Assembly (NCBI RefSeq): GCF_024399335.1
Contig: NZ_CP075339.1
Location: 1,054,001 to 1,118,000 of the forward strand
From: Leucobacter aridicollis
Lineage (GTDB): Bacteria; Actinomycetota; Actinomycetes; Actinomycetales; Microbacteriaceae
Reading direction: 5' to 3'
Length of the DNA stretch: 64,000 nucleotides
The position numbers and the translations under genes are program-made. Under the pieces are notes generated by a model. That model ran no database searches. It was not told where the DNA came from and saw only the letters and a program-made list of their open reading frames with translations. Below, piece after piece: positions 25,283 through 34,339 of this stretch (position 1 is the first letter of the stretch; every line of letters starts with the position of its first letter).

Positions 25283-26268
25283 ATACACAGACAAAGGACC
25301 TCGTCACCTGGCGAGCGCTCAACGCCGCGATGCACGACATCCTCGAGTCGACGCCTGAGGCGTTTGTGCTCGGAGAGGACATCACGACGTGGGGAACTGG
25401 GGGCGGAACCTATGGGGTGACGCGCGGACTCAGGAAGAAGTTTGGCAGCGGCCGTGTGATGGACACTCCGATCAGCGAGGAAGTGCTGCTGTCGGCCGTC
25501 TCGGCTGCAGCCGCACGGGGCACGCGGCCGATTCTCGAGATCATGTATTCGGACTTCTCGTTTCTCGGCTTCGACGGCATCATCAACCAGGCGGCGAAAG
25601 CCCGCTACATGTTTGGCGGACAGTTCGACACACCGCTCGTTATCCGAAGCAACGGCGGATCGGGTATTGGCAAGGCTGCGCAGCACTCGCAGTCGCTCGA
25701 GACACTTTTCGCACACATCCCTGGCCTCGAGGTCGTTGTTCCAGGGACTCCGGGCGATGCGTACGGGCTGCTCCGAACCGCCGCGGCGAGCGACAATCCG
25801 ACGATCTTCCTGGAGCACAAGAACCAGTACTACGACCGCGGACCGGTCGACTTCACGCCGATCCCGTTTGGGCAGGCTCGAATCGCGAGGGAGGGAACGC
25901 ACGCGACGATCGTTGCGACCCAGCAGATCCTCGCCTACTCGATGGCTGCGGCCGAGGAACTCGCAGCCGAAGGCATTGAAGTCGAGATCCTCGACCCCCG
26001 GACGCTCTACCCGTTCGACATGGACGCGGTCTACGCCTCGGTGGGGAAAACCCGACACCTTGTCGTAGGTCACGAGGCCGTGCGCGACTACGGCTGGGGT
26101 GCTGAGTTTGTCGCGCAGACAGTCGAGGCCGCGTGGGACAAGCTTGACGCCGCGCCCGTCAGGGTCGGGGGAGCGCGAGTGCCGATCCCGTATTCGCAGC
26201 CCCTCGAAGAAGTCGTCATTCCCTCCAAGGACGACATCGTCGCGGCGGTCAAGCGCACGCTTGCCTGA
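25279..26268 (+). CDS. thiamine-dependent dehydrogenase E1 beta subunit
   Basis: A 329-residue E1 beta (transketolase-like pyrimidine plus C-terminal domains). LGEDITTWGTGGGTYGVTRGL, DTPISEEVLLSAVSAAAARGTRPI and RSNGGSGIGKAAQHSQSLETLFAHIPGL are conserved positions, as is DPRTLYPFDMDAV. It forms the heterotetramer with E1 alpha and would cleave an acyloin or 2-oxoacid, passing the acyl group to the lipoyl protein. A strong hairpin follows. Confidence 0.9.
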   Translation: MNTQTKDLVTWRALNAAMHDILESTPEAFVLGEDITTWGTGGGTYGVTRGLRKKFGSGRVMDTPISEEVLLSAVSAAAARGTRPILEIMYSDFSFLGFDGIINQAAKARYMFGGQFDTPLVIRSNGGSGIGKAAQHSQSLETLFAHIPGLEVVVPGTPGDAYGLLRTAAASDNPTIFLEHKNQYYDRGPVDFTPIPFGQARIAREGTHATIVATQQILAYSMAAAEELAAEGIEVEILDPRTLYPFDMDAVYASVGKTRHLVVGHEAVRDYGWGAEFVAQTVEAAWDKLDAAPVRVGGARVPIPYSQPLEEVVIPSKDDIVAAVKRTLA

Positions 26269-26272
26269 CGCT

Positions 26273-26313
26273 GTGCTGGGTGGGAGCGGTGTCTCGCCGC
26301 TCCCACCCAGCAC
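26273..26313 (+). terminator. strong hairpin after E1 beta
   Basis: GTGCTGGGTGGGAGCGG pairs perfectly with CCGCTCCCACCCAGCAC (17 bp) around a 7-nt loop. It is the most stable hairpin in the catabolic block and probably terminates or strongly attenuates transcription. Confidence 0.7.
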
Positions 26314-26375
26314 GCTCCCCAACTCGATCATCACCACTACCACCGCCCCACCGAAGACCCGCTGAAAGGCACCCA

Positions 26376-27203
26376 ATGAACCGTCTATCGAAAAAATCCT
26401 GCATCGTCTTTGGCGGGGGCTCTGTCGGAGGCGAAATAAACAACGGCCTGGCCGCCGCGATCACCTACGCCCGAGAGGGTGCGAGCGTGACGATCGTCGA
26501 CCTGAGCGCTGAAGCGGTCGAGGGCGGCACACGACGGGTCCGCGAAGAGTGCGCGACGCTCGGCCTTTCTCCGTCAGTGCTGGGGATCGTCGGCGACGTT
26601 ACTGACGAGTCCTCGATTGAAAACGCGGTTGCCGAGACGATCGCCGAGTTTGGTGCAATTGACGTGCTGCACAACAACGTCGGTGTGGCGCGGATGGGGG
26701 GTCCGATCGAGCAATCGGTCGAGGACTGGAAGTTCTCCATCGACGTGAACCTCACGAGCATCTTCCTGACATGCAAACACGTGCTCCCGCACATGCTCGC
26801 ACAGGGCGGCGGCAGCATCATCAACATCGGTTCCGTTGGGGGAATGCGTTACATCGGCTACAACTATCCGAGCTACTCGGCGACGAAGGGGGCCGTCGCA
26901 CAGTTCACACAGAACCTTGCACTCGAGTATGCCTCGCGCGGTATTCGAGCGAACACGATTGCCCCCGGGTACATCAACACACCCATGATCTACCGTCAGA
27001 TTAGCTCGGCGTACGACAGCGTTGAAGCAATGGTGGCCGCACGGGATGCGTTGTCACCCACGGGCAAGATGGGCGACTCGTTCGACGTCGCGAATGCCGC
27101 ACTCTTCCTCGCATCTGACGAGGCCCGCTACGTCAACGGCGTATGTCTGCCTGTCGATGGCGGGCTGGTGCAGAGCTCGGCGCCCCCTGCGGTGCAGCAG
27201 TGA
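26376..27203 (+). CDS. short-chain dehydrogenase/reductase
   Basis: A 275-residue SDR. The nucleotide loop reads IVFGGGSVGGEINNGLAAA, a variant of TGxxxGIG with extra residues. HNNVGVARMGG takes the place of NNAG. Ser in INIGSVGG and the YSATKGA Tyr/Lys are present, as is the Asp in TIVDLS for NAD(H). The C-terminus, VNGVCLPVDGG, is typical. ATG 26376 has AAAGG upstream. It converges on the GntR gene with a 1-bp gap. The substrate is unknown; context suggests the same pathway as the E1 genes. Confidence 0.85.
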   Translation: MNRLSKKSCIVFGGGSVGGEINNGLAAAITYAREGASVTIVDLSAEAVEGGTRRVREECATLGLSPSVLGIVGDVTDESSIENAVAETIAEFGAIDVLHNNVGVARMGGPIEQSVEDWKFSIDVNLTSIFLTCKHVLPHMLAQGGGSIINIGSVGGMRYIGYNYPSYSATKGAVAQFTQNLALEYASRGIRANTIAPGYINTPMIYRQISSAYDSVEAMVAARDALSPTGKMGDSFDVANAALFLASDEARYVNGVCLPVDGGLVQSSAPPAVQQ

Positions 27204-27204
27204 A

Positions 27205-27963
27205 CTAGGGCTTGCTGGCGTCACGCTCGCGCTCGGTGAGCACGTCGAGCCATGCGAAGTGGTCGTCGACAGTTGCCGAGGCGCGGGCGACGTCGCCGGC
27301 GCGAACCGCGGTAAATATGTCGTCGTGGACCTTCCGCATGGTCTCGAAGTCTTGCTCGAGCGTGAGGTGCTGCAACGTGCCTTGGAGGACGGGCTGGAGC
27401 ATCTCAGAAAAGAAGATGAGCCCGGGCGAACCGGAGGCCGCAAACATGGCGCGGTGAAAGGCGCCGTCGGCTTCGAGGAGCTCTTTGCCGTCCTGGGTGC
27501 CATGCATGCGCGAGAGGCTGTCTTCGAGCGCCGCGAGCGCCGCGTCGTCAGCGTTGACGCACGCCTCGATGGCGGCCTGACGCTCGAGCGCGTGTCGAAC
27601 CGAGATGAGGGACTCGACTGTCATCTGCTGGAACATCAGCCCGAGGATGAGCACGTCGCCGGTCTGCTCTGGCTGCACCCCTGTATAGAAGGTACCTTGC
27701 CGTTCTTTCCTGCTGAGCACCCCCATGGACTCGAGCTTGCTCATACGATCGCGGAGCGTGTTCCGGCTGAGGTTCAGCGTCTGGGTGAGTTCACGCTCGC
27801 TTGCGAGTCGCTCCCCGGGGGCCATGCCAAGCAACAGCTCAACGAGTGCGTTGAGTGGGGGATCATTCAACAACGCAAGGGAAAAGTGATGGTTCTTCAG
27901 CGACTCCGCCGCCACGAGCGGCGCTCGGCTCTGATCATCCACGGTGGGTCCTTCCCTCGTCAT
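27205..27963 (-). CDS. GntR-family (FadR/FCD) regulator
   Basis: A 252-residue regulator with an N-terminal winged helix (APGERLASERELTQTLNLSRNTLRDRMSKLESMGVLSRKERQGTFYT). The C-terminal FCD ligand domain has VRHALERQAAIEACV, FHRAMFAASGS and VHDDIFTAVRAGDVARASATVDDHF, the last with the metal-binding His positions. The ATG at 27963 is the longest start; GTG 27942 has a better ribosome binding site (GGAAGG). It is the only dedicated regulator in the catabolic block and likely represses the TRAP/E1 genes in response to an organic acid. Confidence 0.85.
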   Translation of the reverse strand: MTREGPTVDDQSRAPLVAAESLKNHHFSLALLNDPPLNALVELLLGMAPGERLASERELTQTLNLSRNTLRDRMSKLESMGVLSRKERQGTFYTGVQPEQTGDVLILGLMFQQMTVESLISVRHALERQAAIEACVNADDAALAALEDSLSRMHGTQDGKELLEADGAFHRAMFAASGSPGLIFFSEMLQPVLQGTLQHLTLEQDFETMRKVHDDIFTAVRAGDVARASATVDDHFAWLDVLTERERDASKP

Positions 27964-28070
27964 GCTTTCACAGGTATATCACGCTCTCGCAGTGGGAAGT
28001 TCACGAAGCCCCCTCCGCGTGGCGAAACGCAACCCGCCGTCACTCGCTTCGCGGCCACTACACTAGCTGA

Positions 28071-28850
28071 GTGAGTACACCGCGCGCCCTGAAGACGCTT
28101 GATCGATTGCCTCGCCGGGTGCTCCAACTCGCTGCGGGGCTCGCACTGTTTGGCATTGGCGTATCGCTCATTCTGAAGTCGAACCTTGGTGCGGCGTCGT
28201 GGGACGTGCTGACTCAAGGGCTGAGCCACCACCTGCCGTTGAGCTTTGGCACGATCACGATCATCATGAGTGGCATCGTGCTGCTGTGCTGGATTCCGCT
28301 CCGTCAGCGCGTCGGGTTCGGTACGGTCGCCAACGCGATTCTCATCGGCGTCTTCGCTGACGTCGGCCTCGCCCTGTTTCCGACACCAGACGGGTTCTGG
28401 GTTCGAATCGCGGTGATGCTGCTCGGCGTACTGCTTGTGGGTATCGCGAGCGGAATTTACATCGGCGCCGGCTTCGGGTCTGGGCCTCGCGATGGGTTAA
28501 TGATCGGCCTGCACGAGGTGACTGGGCTGCCGATCTGGGTCGTGCGTACCGCGCTTGAGGTGTTCGTCGTCGTGGTCGGCTGGCTGCTTGGAGGGACCGT
28601 CGGCATCGGGACGCTCGCGTTTGCCGTGCTCATCGGCCCGCTGTGCCAGGTCTTCCTGCCGTTGTTCGCGATCCGTGACGCGGAACGGCAGCCGACAGAG
28701 GTTGACCCTGCGCTCGAGGCCCCGGTTGTCGTTGCCGAGCCCGAGTTCGCCCCGATCGAGACGGGGAGCATTCCGGTGCAGCCAGCAGCGCGCCAGGGAG
28801 AGCCTGCCGTGGAACTGCAGCCCGATCCGGAGTGCGGCGCGGGCGCCTAG
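28071..28850 (+). CDS. YczE/YyaS/YitT-family membrane protein
   Basis: A 259-residue protein with about five helices. VLQLAAGLALFGIGVSLILKSNLGAASWDVL and GIASGIYIGAGFGSGPRDGLMIGLHEVTGLPIWVVRTALEVFVVVVGWLLGGTVGIGTLAFAVLIGPLCQ are the YczE signatures. A 55-residue acidic, Pro/Ala-rich tail follows. The GTG start has TACACT 6 nt upstream (leaderless). Family members are poorly characterised. Confidence 0.85.
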   Translation: MSTPRALKTLDRLPRRVLQLAAGLALFGIGVSLILKSNLGAASWDVLTQGLSHHLPLSFGTITIIMSGIVLLCWIPLRQRVGFGTVANAILIGVFADVGLALFPTPDGFWVRIAVMLLGVLLVGIASGIYIGAGFGSGPRDGLMIGLHEVTGLPIWVVRTALEVFVVVVGWLLGGTVGIGTLAFAVLIGPLCQVFLPLFAIRDAERQPTEVDPALEAPVVVAEPEFAPIETGSIPVQPAARQGEPAVELQPDPECGAGA

Positions 28851-28885
28851 ACGGGGTGCGCGCTCCACCGTCGGTATTGCCCGAC

Positions 28886-30934
28886 CTATACCGCGGCCGC
28901 GAGCCTGGTGCCTTGGTCGATTGCCCGTTTCGCATCGAGTTCGCCTGCGACGTCGGCGCCCCCGATGACGTGTGTCGGTACGCCGAGAACGGTGAGTTCG
29001 TCGGCGAGACCCCGCCGGGACTCCTGACCGGCGCAGATCACGATCGAATCGACTTCGAGCACGCGGGCCTTACCCTCGACTGAGATGTGGAGACCGGCGT
29101 TGTCGATCCTTTCGTACTCCACTCCGGCAATCATCTGAACGCCGCGGCGAGTGAGCTCGGTCCTGTGGATCCAGCCGGTTGTCTTGCCGAGGTCTTTGCC
29201 GAGCTTTGAGTGCTTTCGCTGCAGCATGACGAGTTCGCGTTCGGGAGTGAAGCCGGCGGGCTCAGTGAGCCCGCCGGCTCGCTCGTAGGACGGATCGATT
29301 CCCCAGTGGTGGAAGAACTCGCCTGCGGTTGCGGGCTCGCCCCGCAGTCCCGGGGAGTCGGCAGGCTCGGTGAGGAATTGGGCAGTGTCGAATCCGATGC
29401 CACCGGCTCCGATCACGGCGACCCTGCGCCCGACTGCCGCGCCATCTCGGAGTACTTCAAGGTAGCCGACAACTGACGGATGCTCAATGCCAGGGATTGC
29501 GGGTACCCGAGGCGAGACGCCTGTCGCGACGATAACTTCGTCGAACCCCGCTGCCGCGATCGCAGCCGCTGTTGCCTGGCTGCCGAGCCGAACGTCGACG
29601 CCGGTTTCGCGGAGCCGTTCGGAGAAGTACCGCAGGGTCTCCCGAAACTCGCTTTTGCCCGGAACCTTCAGGGCGACGTTGAGCTGGCCGCCGATCCTGT
29701 CGGCCGCGTCATAGAGCGTGACAGCGTGACCTCGCTCGGCAGCCGTGACGGCGTATGCGAGCCCAGCAGGCCCAGCGCCGACAACGGCGAGCCGTTTGGG
29801 GCGACCTGTCGGAGCGATGATGAGCTCGGTTTCGTGGCCTGCGCGTGGATTCACCAGGCACGACGTGAGTTTGCCCGAGAACGTGTGGTCGAGGCATGCC
29901 TGATTGCATGCGATACATGTGTTGATGCGCTCCGGGGTGCCAGCCTTGGACTTCGAGACGAACTCGGGGTCAGCGAGGAACGGCCGGGCGAGCGATACCA
30001 GGTCTGCGTCGCCCGACGCGAGGACGTGTTCCGCGCTTTCGGGGGTATTGATGCGGTTCGTTGCGATGATTGGCACGGCGACCGAGCCATGGAGCTCGCG
30101 CGTCACCCATGAGTACGCCGCCCTAGGCACGGATGCGGCGATCGTGGGGATTCGCGCTTCGTGCCATCCGATCCCGGTGTTAATGATCGTGGCCCCGGCT
30201 CGTTCGACGCGTTGCGCGAGCTCGATCACTTCGGCGAGGGTTGAGCCCCCTGGCACCAGGTCGAGCATGGAGAGCCGATAGATGATGATGAAGTCCGACC
30301 CGACAGCTTCTCGCACGCGCCGCACGACTTCGGTGGGGAGCCTGAGCCTGCCCGCGAGGTCTCCACCCCAGCGGTCGTCGCGCATGTTCGTTGCTTTCGC
30401 GATGAACTCGTTGATGAGGTAGCCCTCAGACCCCATGATCTCGACGCCGTCGTAGCCGACTGACTGCGCAAGCTTTGCCGCGTGCGCAAAGTCAGCGATC
30501 GTGCGCTCGATGTCGTCGTCAGTGAGCTCACGAGGCGTGAGCGGGGAGATCGGTGCTCGAACCGCGCTCGGCGCGACGAGATCCTGCTGCGCACCATACC
30601 TGCCGGCATGCAGTAGTTGCAATGCGATCCTGCCACCGACCTCGTGCACTGCACCCGTGATGAGGCGGTGCGGCGCCGCGTCTGCCTCGCTCGCCATCGT
30701 CGCGCCCCCAGCAGTGAGCCTGCCCTCAGCGTTTGGAGAGACCCCTCCGGTCACGATGAGCGCTGCACCGCCTGCCGCGCGCTCCCGATAGAACGCCGCG
30801 AGGCGTGCGAACCCACCGGGCAGCTCCTCAAGACCGAGGTGCATGGAACCCATGATCGCCCGGTTGGGCAGCGTCACTGGTGTTCCTGGCAGGTCGAGCG
30901 GGCTGAACAGCGTCGGGTACGTCGTCGTTGACAT
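28886..30934 (-). CDS. fadH: NADPH-dependent 2,4-dienoyl-CoA reductase-like flavoenzyme
   Basis: A 682-residue protein of the old yellow enzyme/FadH type. The N-terminal TIM barrel binds FMN (LHAGRYGAQQDLVAPSAVRAP; GVEIMGSEGYLINEF). A Cys cluster binds 4Fe-4S (CIACNQACLDHTFSGKLTSCLVNP). Two C-terminal dinucleotide folds follow (VVGAGPAGLAYA; VIGAGGIGFDTAQFL). It reduces 2,4-dienoyl-CoA during unsaturated fatty-acid oxidation, although close relatives act on other enoyl compounds. GGAAGGAC precedes the ATG. Confidence 0.9.
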   Translation of the reverse strand: MSTTTYPTLFSPLDLPGTPVTLPNRAIMGSMHLGLEELPGGFARLAAFYRERAAGGAALIVTGGVSPNAEGRLTAGGATMASEADAAPHRLITGAVHEVGGRIALQLLHAGRYGAQQDLVAPSAVRAPISPLTPRELTDDDIERTIADFAHAAKLAQSVGYDGVEIMGSEGYLINEFIAKATNMRDDRWGGDLAGRLRLPTEVVRRVREAVGSDFIIIYRLSMLDLVPGGSTLAEVIELAQRVERAGATIINTGIGWHEARIPTIAASVPRAAYSWVTRELHGSVAVPIIATNRINTPESAEHVLASGDADLVSLARPFLADPEFVSKSKAGTPERINTCIACNQACLDHTFSGKLTSCLVNPRAGHETELIIAPTGRPKRLAVVGAGPAGLAYAVTAAERGHAVTLYDAADRIGGQLNVALKVPGKSEFRETLRYFSERLRETGVDVRLGSQATAAAIAAAGFDEVIVATGVSPRVPAIPGIEHPSVVGYLEVLRDGAAVGRRVAVIGAGGIGFDTAQFLTEPADSPGLRGEPATAGEFFHHWGIDPSYERAGGLTEPAGFTPERELVMLQRKHSKLGKDLGKTTGWIHRTELTRRGVQMIAGVEYERIDNAGLHISVEGKARVLEVDSIVICAGQESRRGLADELTVLGVPTHVIGGADVAGELDAKRAIDQGTRLAAAV

Positions 30935-31019
30935 GTGGTCCTTCCGGTTCGATGTCCACCGAATCTAGCCGGAGGCTCGTGCGAAGTCGAGCAGGGTGGC
31001 GCGACCCGACTACCGTGAC

Positions 31020-32160
31020 TTAGTCGAGCCCCCGCGTCGTCAGCGTGAAGCTCCCACTGTGAATCACCTCGCCCGCAAGCTGCACAACGGCGTCGGCGGA
31101 GTCGAGTCTGAGCGCCTCGGCAACGTGCGCTGTAGCAACCGATTCGAGCCCGCGGAACCACCAGGCAAGCGCGCAAAGCGCGGTGAACGCGGCCCGCTCG
31201 CTGCGGGAGACGAGCGGCGCGATGAAGGCTAGCGTGTCCGAGGCTGCCACGAGCCTCGAGAGGGCGGCACGATCAGGGTCGCGAGCCGCGGCAGGATCGT
31301 GCGCGGTAGACGCGGCGGTGGCGAGGGAATCGAAACAGCACGTCCATCCGGCGTCGGTCGTCAGGTCGCTGACGAGCGACGCGCACTCCTCCAGCGTTCG
31401 CTTGCCAGGCGAGAACAAGACTTCGAGCCGATCGCGTAACCGTGCTGCCTGTCTGTCGCCGAGCGCGTGCCAGTCAGCTGCAGCCTTGAGCGTGTCGCCG
31501 AAGCTCGGGTGAGCACGTTTAGCCCGCTCGCGTTCGAGGGCCCCTGCGAAGGCGTCTCGCTCGGTGGGTCGCACGCGACGCTGCTGACCGAGTTCCGCGA
31601 GCGTCGGCAGGGGCGAGGCAGCACAGCTCTCGCGGGGAGATTCCAGCACGCTCGAGCTGCGCGTCGAGGCGTCCGGCGAAGCGCCGCCACGGAATCTCGC
31701 CGGCCTCCGAAAAACTCAGCGAGCTCGTAATAACGAACGCGGGCCGGTTCGTCCCGTGTTGACGCTCGGCGTGGGCGACCCATTCGATGAGCTCAGCGAT
31801 GTACGCATCGACTGCTTTCGGGGACTCCCCGTCGGGCAGATCGACGCGCATTGCGCCATGAGCTCGCGACTCCGAGAACAGCACAACGAACAGGCTGTCG
31901 GGTGCAGTGAAGCCGACGAGGCGGGGGAGCGCTGCGAGAAAATCGGCGGTTGTCTCGCATCGAATGACTGTCGGGATCTGGGGATCGGACCTCGCCGCAC
32001 CGCTTGGCGTCGAGCTTGGCGCCTTGGCTTCAGGGCGAACAGGATGTGACGCTGTCGATCCGGGCCCGGCGAGTCTCTCGTGCGCCGTTTCTGTGCCGCC
32101 CAGTGCGGCGAACGTGCGGTGAGGAAAGGCCTGTGGTGCGGAAGAATGTGGTGTGTGCAT
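31020..32160 (-). pseudogene. DUF4192-family gene with a frameshift
   Basis: Two overlapping minus-strand frames together make one DUF4192 protein. The first (upstream of about 31620) has CETTADFLAALPRLVGFTAPDSLFVVLFSESRAHGAMRVDLPDG and ends near RELCCLAP. The second (31649 down to 31020) continues LPTLAELGQQRRVRPTERDAFAGAL and ends with the family's LCALAWWFRGLESVATAHVAEALRLDSADAVV. The switch lies between about 31590 and 31640 and seems to include a small deletion. It is a pseudogene or a sequencing error. The start (32160 here) is uncertain. Confidence 0.65.
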
Positions 32161-32272
32161 GTGTCGAGCATGCGGGGTGTGAGCGCGCGATCCGGAGCTA
32201 TCCACAAGGGAAGCGGGAGCGCCGGCAGCGATCCTGATTGTGGACGGTGCTGCATCCGCCGCCCGCGGCAAC

Positions 32273-32302
32273 TCGCACCCAGCGAGACATCGCTGGGTGC
32301 GA
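32273..32302. terminator. hairpin after sufU
   Basis: TCGCACCCAGCGA and TCGCTGGGTGCGA form a perfect 13-bp stem around GACA, just downstream of the sufU stop on the minus strand. Confidence 0.65.
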
Positions 32303-32315
32303 ACCACCAGGTCAA

Positions 32316-32783
32316 TTACTTCTTGGCGTCTACCTGCACTAGGTCAGCCTCGAGCGCGACCCACGCGAGCATCGCGCACTTGACACGCATCACAAACTTC
32401 GAGACGCCCTGCAGCGCGACAGCGTCACCGAGGAGATCCTCATCAGGTTCGCCCTCGATCTTGCCGTGGATCATCTCGCGAAACGCGGCGATCCGCTCAC
32501 GCGCCTGAGCGCCGTCGAGCGTCTCGTCACGCACGATCTGCGACAGGATCGACGCCGACGCCATCGAGATGGAGCAGCCCTGGCCTTCCCAAGCGAGCGA
32601 GGTGATCTCGCCGCTGTCGGGATCCACCGCGATCGCCAGATCAATCTCGTCGCCGCAGCTCGGATTGAACTCGTGGTGGGTCGCCGTCAACGACCCCTCA
32701 TCGGCGGCGAGCTCGCCCTTGCCGATGGGTCGCCGCGAATGATCCAGAATGACCTCTTGATACAGTCCGTCGAGAGCGCTCAC
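32316..32783 (-). CDS. sufU: SufU-type iron-sulfur cluster assembly protein
   Basis: A 155-residue SufU/NifU-N protein. LYQEVILDHSRRPIGKGEL opens it. The three metal/sulfur cysteines are in NPSCGDEI, GQGCSIS and VKCAML, with the SufU-type insertion between the second and third. In Gram-positive bacteria SufU takes persulfide sulfur from SufS through a zinc site. It overlaps sufS by 4 bp (ATGA). Confidence 0.95.
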   Translation of the reverse strand: MSALDGLYQEVILDHSRRPIGKGELAADEGSLTATHHEFNPSCGDEIDLAIAVDPDSGEITSLAWEGQGCSISMASASILSQIVRDETLDGAQARERIAAFREMIHGKIEGEPDEDLLGDAVALQGVSKFVMRVKCAMLAWVALEADLVQVDAKK

Positions 32784-34096
32784 GCGGACACCTCCAATCC
32801 AAAGTACTGCTGTGCGCCGCGAACGGCGTCAATAAACCGATCCACCTCGTCCTCGGTGGTCGTTGCGTGCACGCTTGCCCGCGTGGACGATGCCATGCCA
32901 AGCGCGCGATGCAGCGGCTGCGCGCAGTGGTGGCCGACGCGCACGAGCACACCCTGCTCGTCGAGGAACTGGCCGACATCGTGAGCATGCAAGCCCTCGA
33001 CCGAGACAGCCGCGAGCGCGATGCGCCGCGACGTCTCAGCCGGGCCGAGCAGCCGCACGCCCGGAAGCCCCTGAACGCCGGCAACGAGCCGCTCAACAAG
33101 CTCGTGCTCACGCGCAGCGACCCGATCCATGCCAATCTCAGTGAGAAACTCGACTGCCGCGCCGAGTCCCACAACCTGCGAGACTGGCTGCGTACCAGCT
33201 TCGAACCGCAGCGGGGGCGGCATGAAGTCGGCGCCCTCCATCGTGACGCGAGTGATCGCAGAACCACCGGTGCGCGAGGCTGGGAGCGCTGCGAGCAACT
33301 CTGGCTTTCCATACAGCACGCCGATACCGTTCGGGCCGAGCATCTTATGGCCAGAGAACGCTGCGAAATCGACGCCGAGCTCGGCGAAGTTCACCGGAAT
33401 ATGCGGCACCGACTGGCACGCATCAACAACCGTGACCGCACCCACGGCGTGCGCGAGCTCGACAAGCTCAGCGACTGGCGCGACGAAGCCAGTCACGTTT
33501 GAGACGTGCGCAAACGCGAAAAACTTCGTCTTCTCGGTGAGGGCCTCGCGGGCATCGTCGAGGGTCCACGTGCCGTCTTCGCGCACAGGAATGTAGCGAA
33601 GCGTCGCGCCCGTCTTCTTCGCGAGACGCTGCCACGGGATCAGATTCGCGTGGTGTTCAGCCTCGGTGATGAGGATCTCGTCACCCGCCCCGAGCTCGTA
33701 TCGCTCCGACCCGGCAACGCCGTTGCCCGAATTCGCCTCACCGATGCCGAGCGTCACCAGGTTCAACGCGTCGGTCGCGTTCTCGGCCCACACGATCTGC
33801 TCAGGAGTCGCCGCTCCGACAAAGCCCGCGACGAGCGCGCGGGCACCCTCGAATGCGCCAGTCGCCGCCCCGACGGCACCACTCGTGCCGCGGTGAACCG
33901 CGGCGTTCGAGTGCTCAAGGAAGCTTCGTTCGGCATCAAGCACAGCGAGCGGGCGTTGCGAGGTCGCTGCCGAATCGAGGTATGCGGGGGCGAGCTGTGC
34001 GGCGGCACCCGCCGCGGCCCGCTCGTCGATCGTCTTGAAGTATGGAAATGCGGCGCGCAGGCCTGCAACTTCACCGGGGGACAGAGACGCATGCAT
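32780..34096 (-). CDS. sufS: cysteine desulfurase
   Basis: A 438-residue PLP enzyme that removes sulfur from cysteine for Fe-S cluster assembly. YLDSAATSQRP, ITEAEHHANLIPWQ, VVDACQSVPHIPV and the PLP lysine in FSGHKMLGPNGIG are present. The persulfide Cys is in VGHHCAQPLHRALG. The loop around ANSGNGVAGSERYELGAG is a lineage-specific insert. ATG 34096 is chosen because upstream codons do not match the family. The N-terminus is about 25 residues longer than in B. subtilis SufS. The sufBCD genes are not in the window. Confidence 0.94.
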   Translation of the reverse strand: MHASLSPGEVAGLRAAFPYFKTIDERAAAGAAAQLAPAYLDSAATSQRPLAVLDAERSFLEHSNAAVHRGTSGAVGAATGAFEGARALVAGFVGAATPEQIVWAENATDALNLVTLGIGEANSGNGVAGSERYELGAGDEILITEAEHHANLIPWQRLAKKTGATLRYIPVREDGTWTLDDAREALTEKTKFFAFAHVSNVTGFVAPVAELVELAHAVGAVTVVDACQSVPHIPVNFAELGVDFAAFSGHKMLGPNGIGVLYGKPELLAALPASRTGGSAITRVTMEGADFMPPPLRFEAGTQPVSQVVGLGAAVEFLTEIGMDRVAAREHELVERLVAGVQGLPGVRLLGPAETSRRIALAAVSVEGLHAHDVGQFLDEQGVLVRVGHHCAQPLHRALGMASSTRASVHATTTEDEVDRFIDAVRGAQQYFGLEVSA

Positions 34097-34339
34097 AGCT
34101 TCTATTCTTCCACTTTCGTGGTCGCCACGGCTGGCTAAGCCGGGCCTTAGCCTACGCTGCGAGCGAAGTGGCCGCAGCTCGCGGCGGTTGGCGGGCCGTG
34201 GGGCGTGCATGCCGGTCGTCGGGGCCAAACACACGGGGCGAAGTATTCGTCGGCGATGACCGGCGCCTCCGGCCCACCGCGCACCGCACGGCGTGCGGAT
34301 GGCGGCGGGCGCCGCGGCGCATCCCCTAGGATCAAAAGC

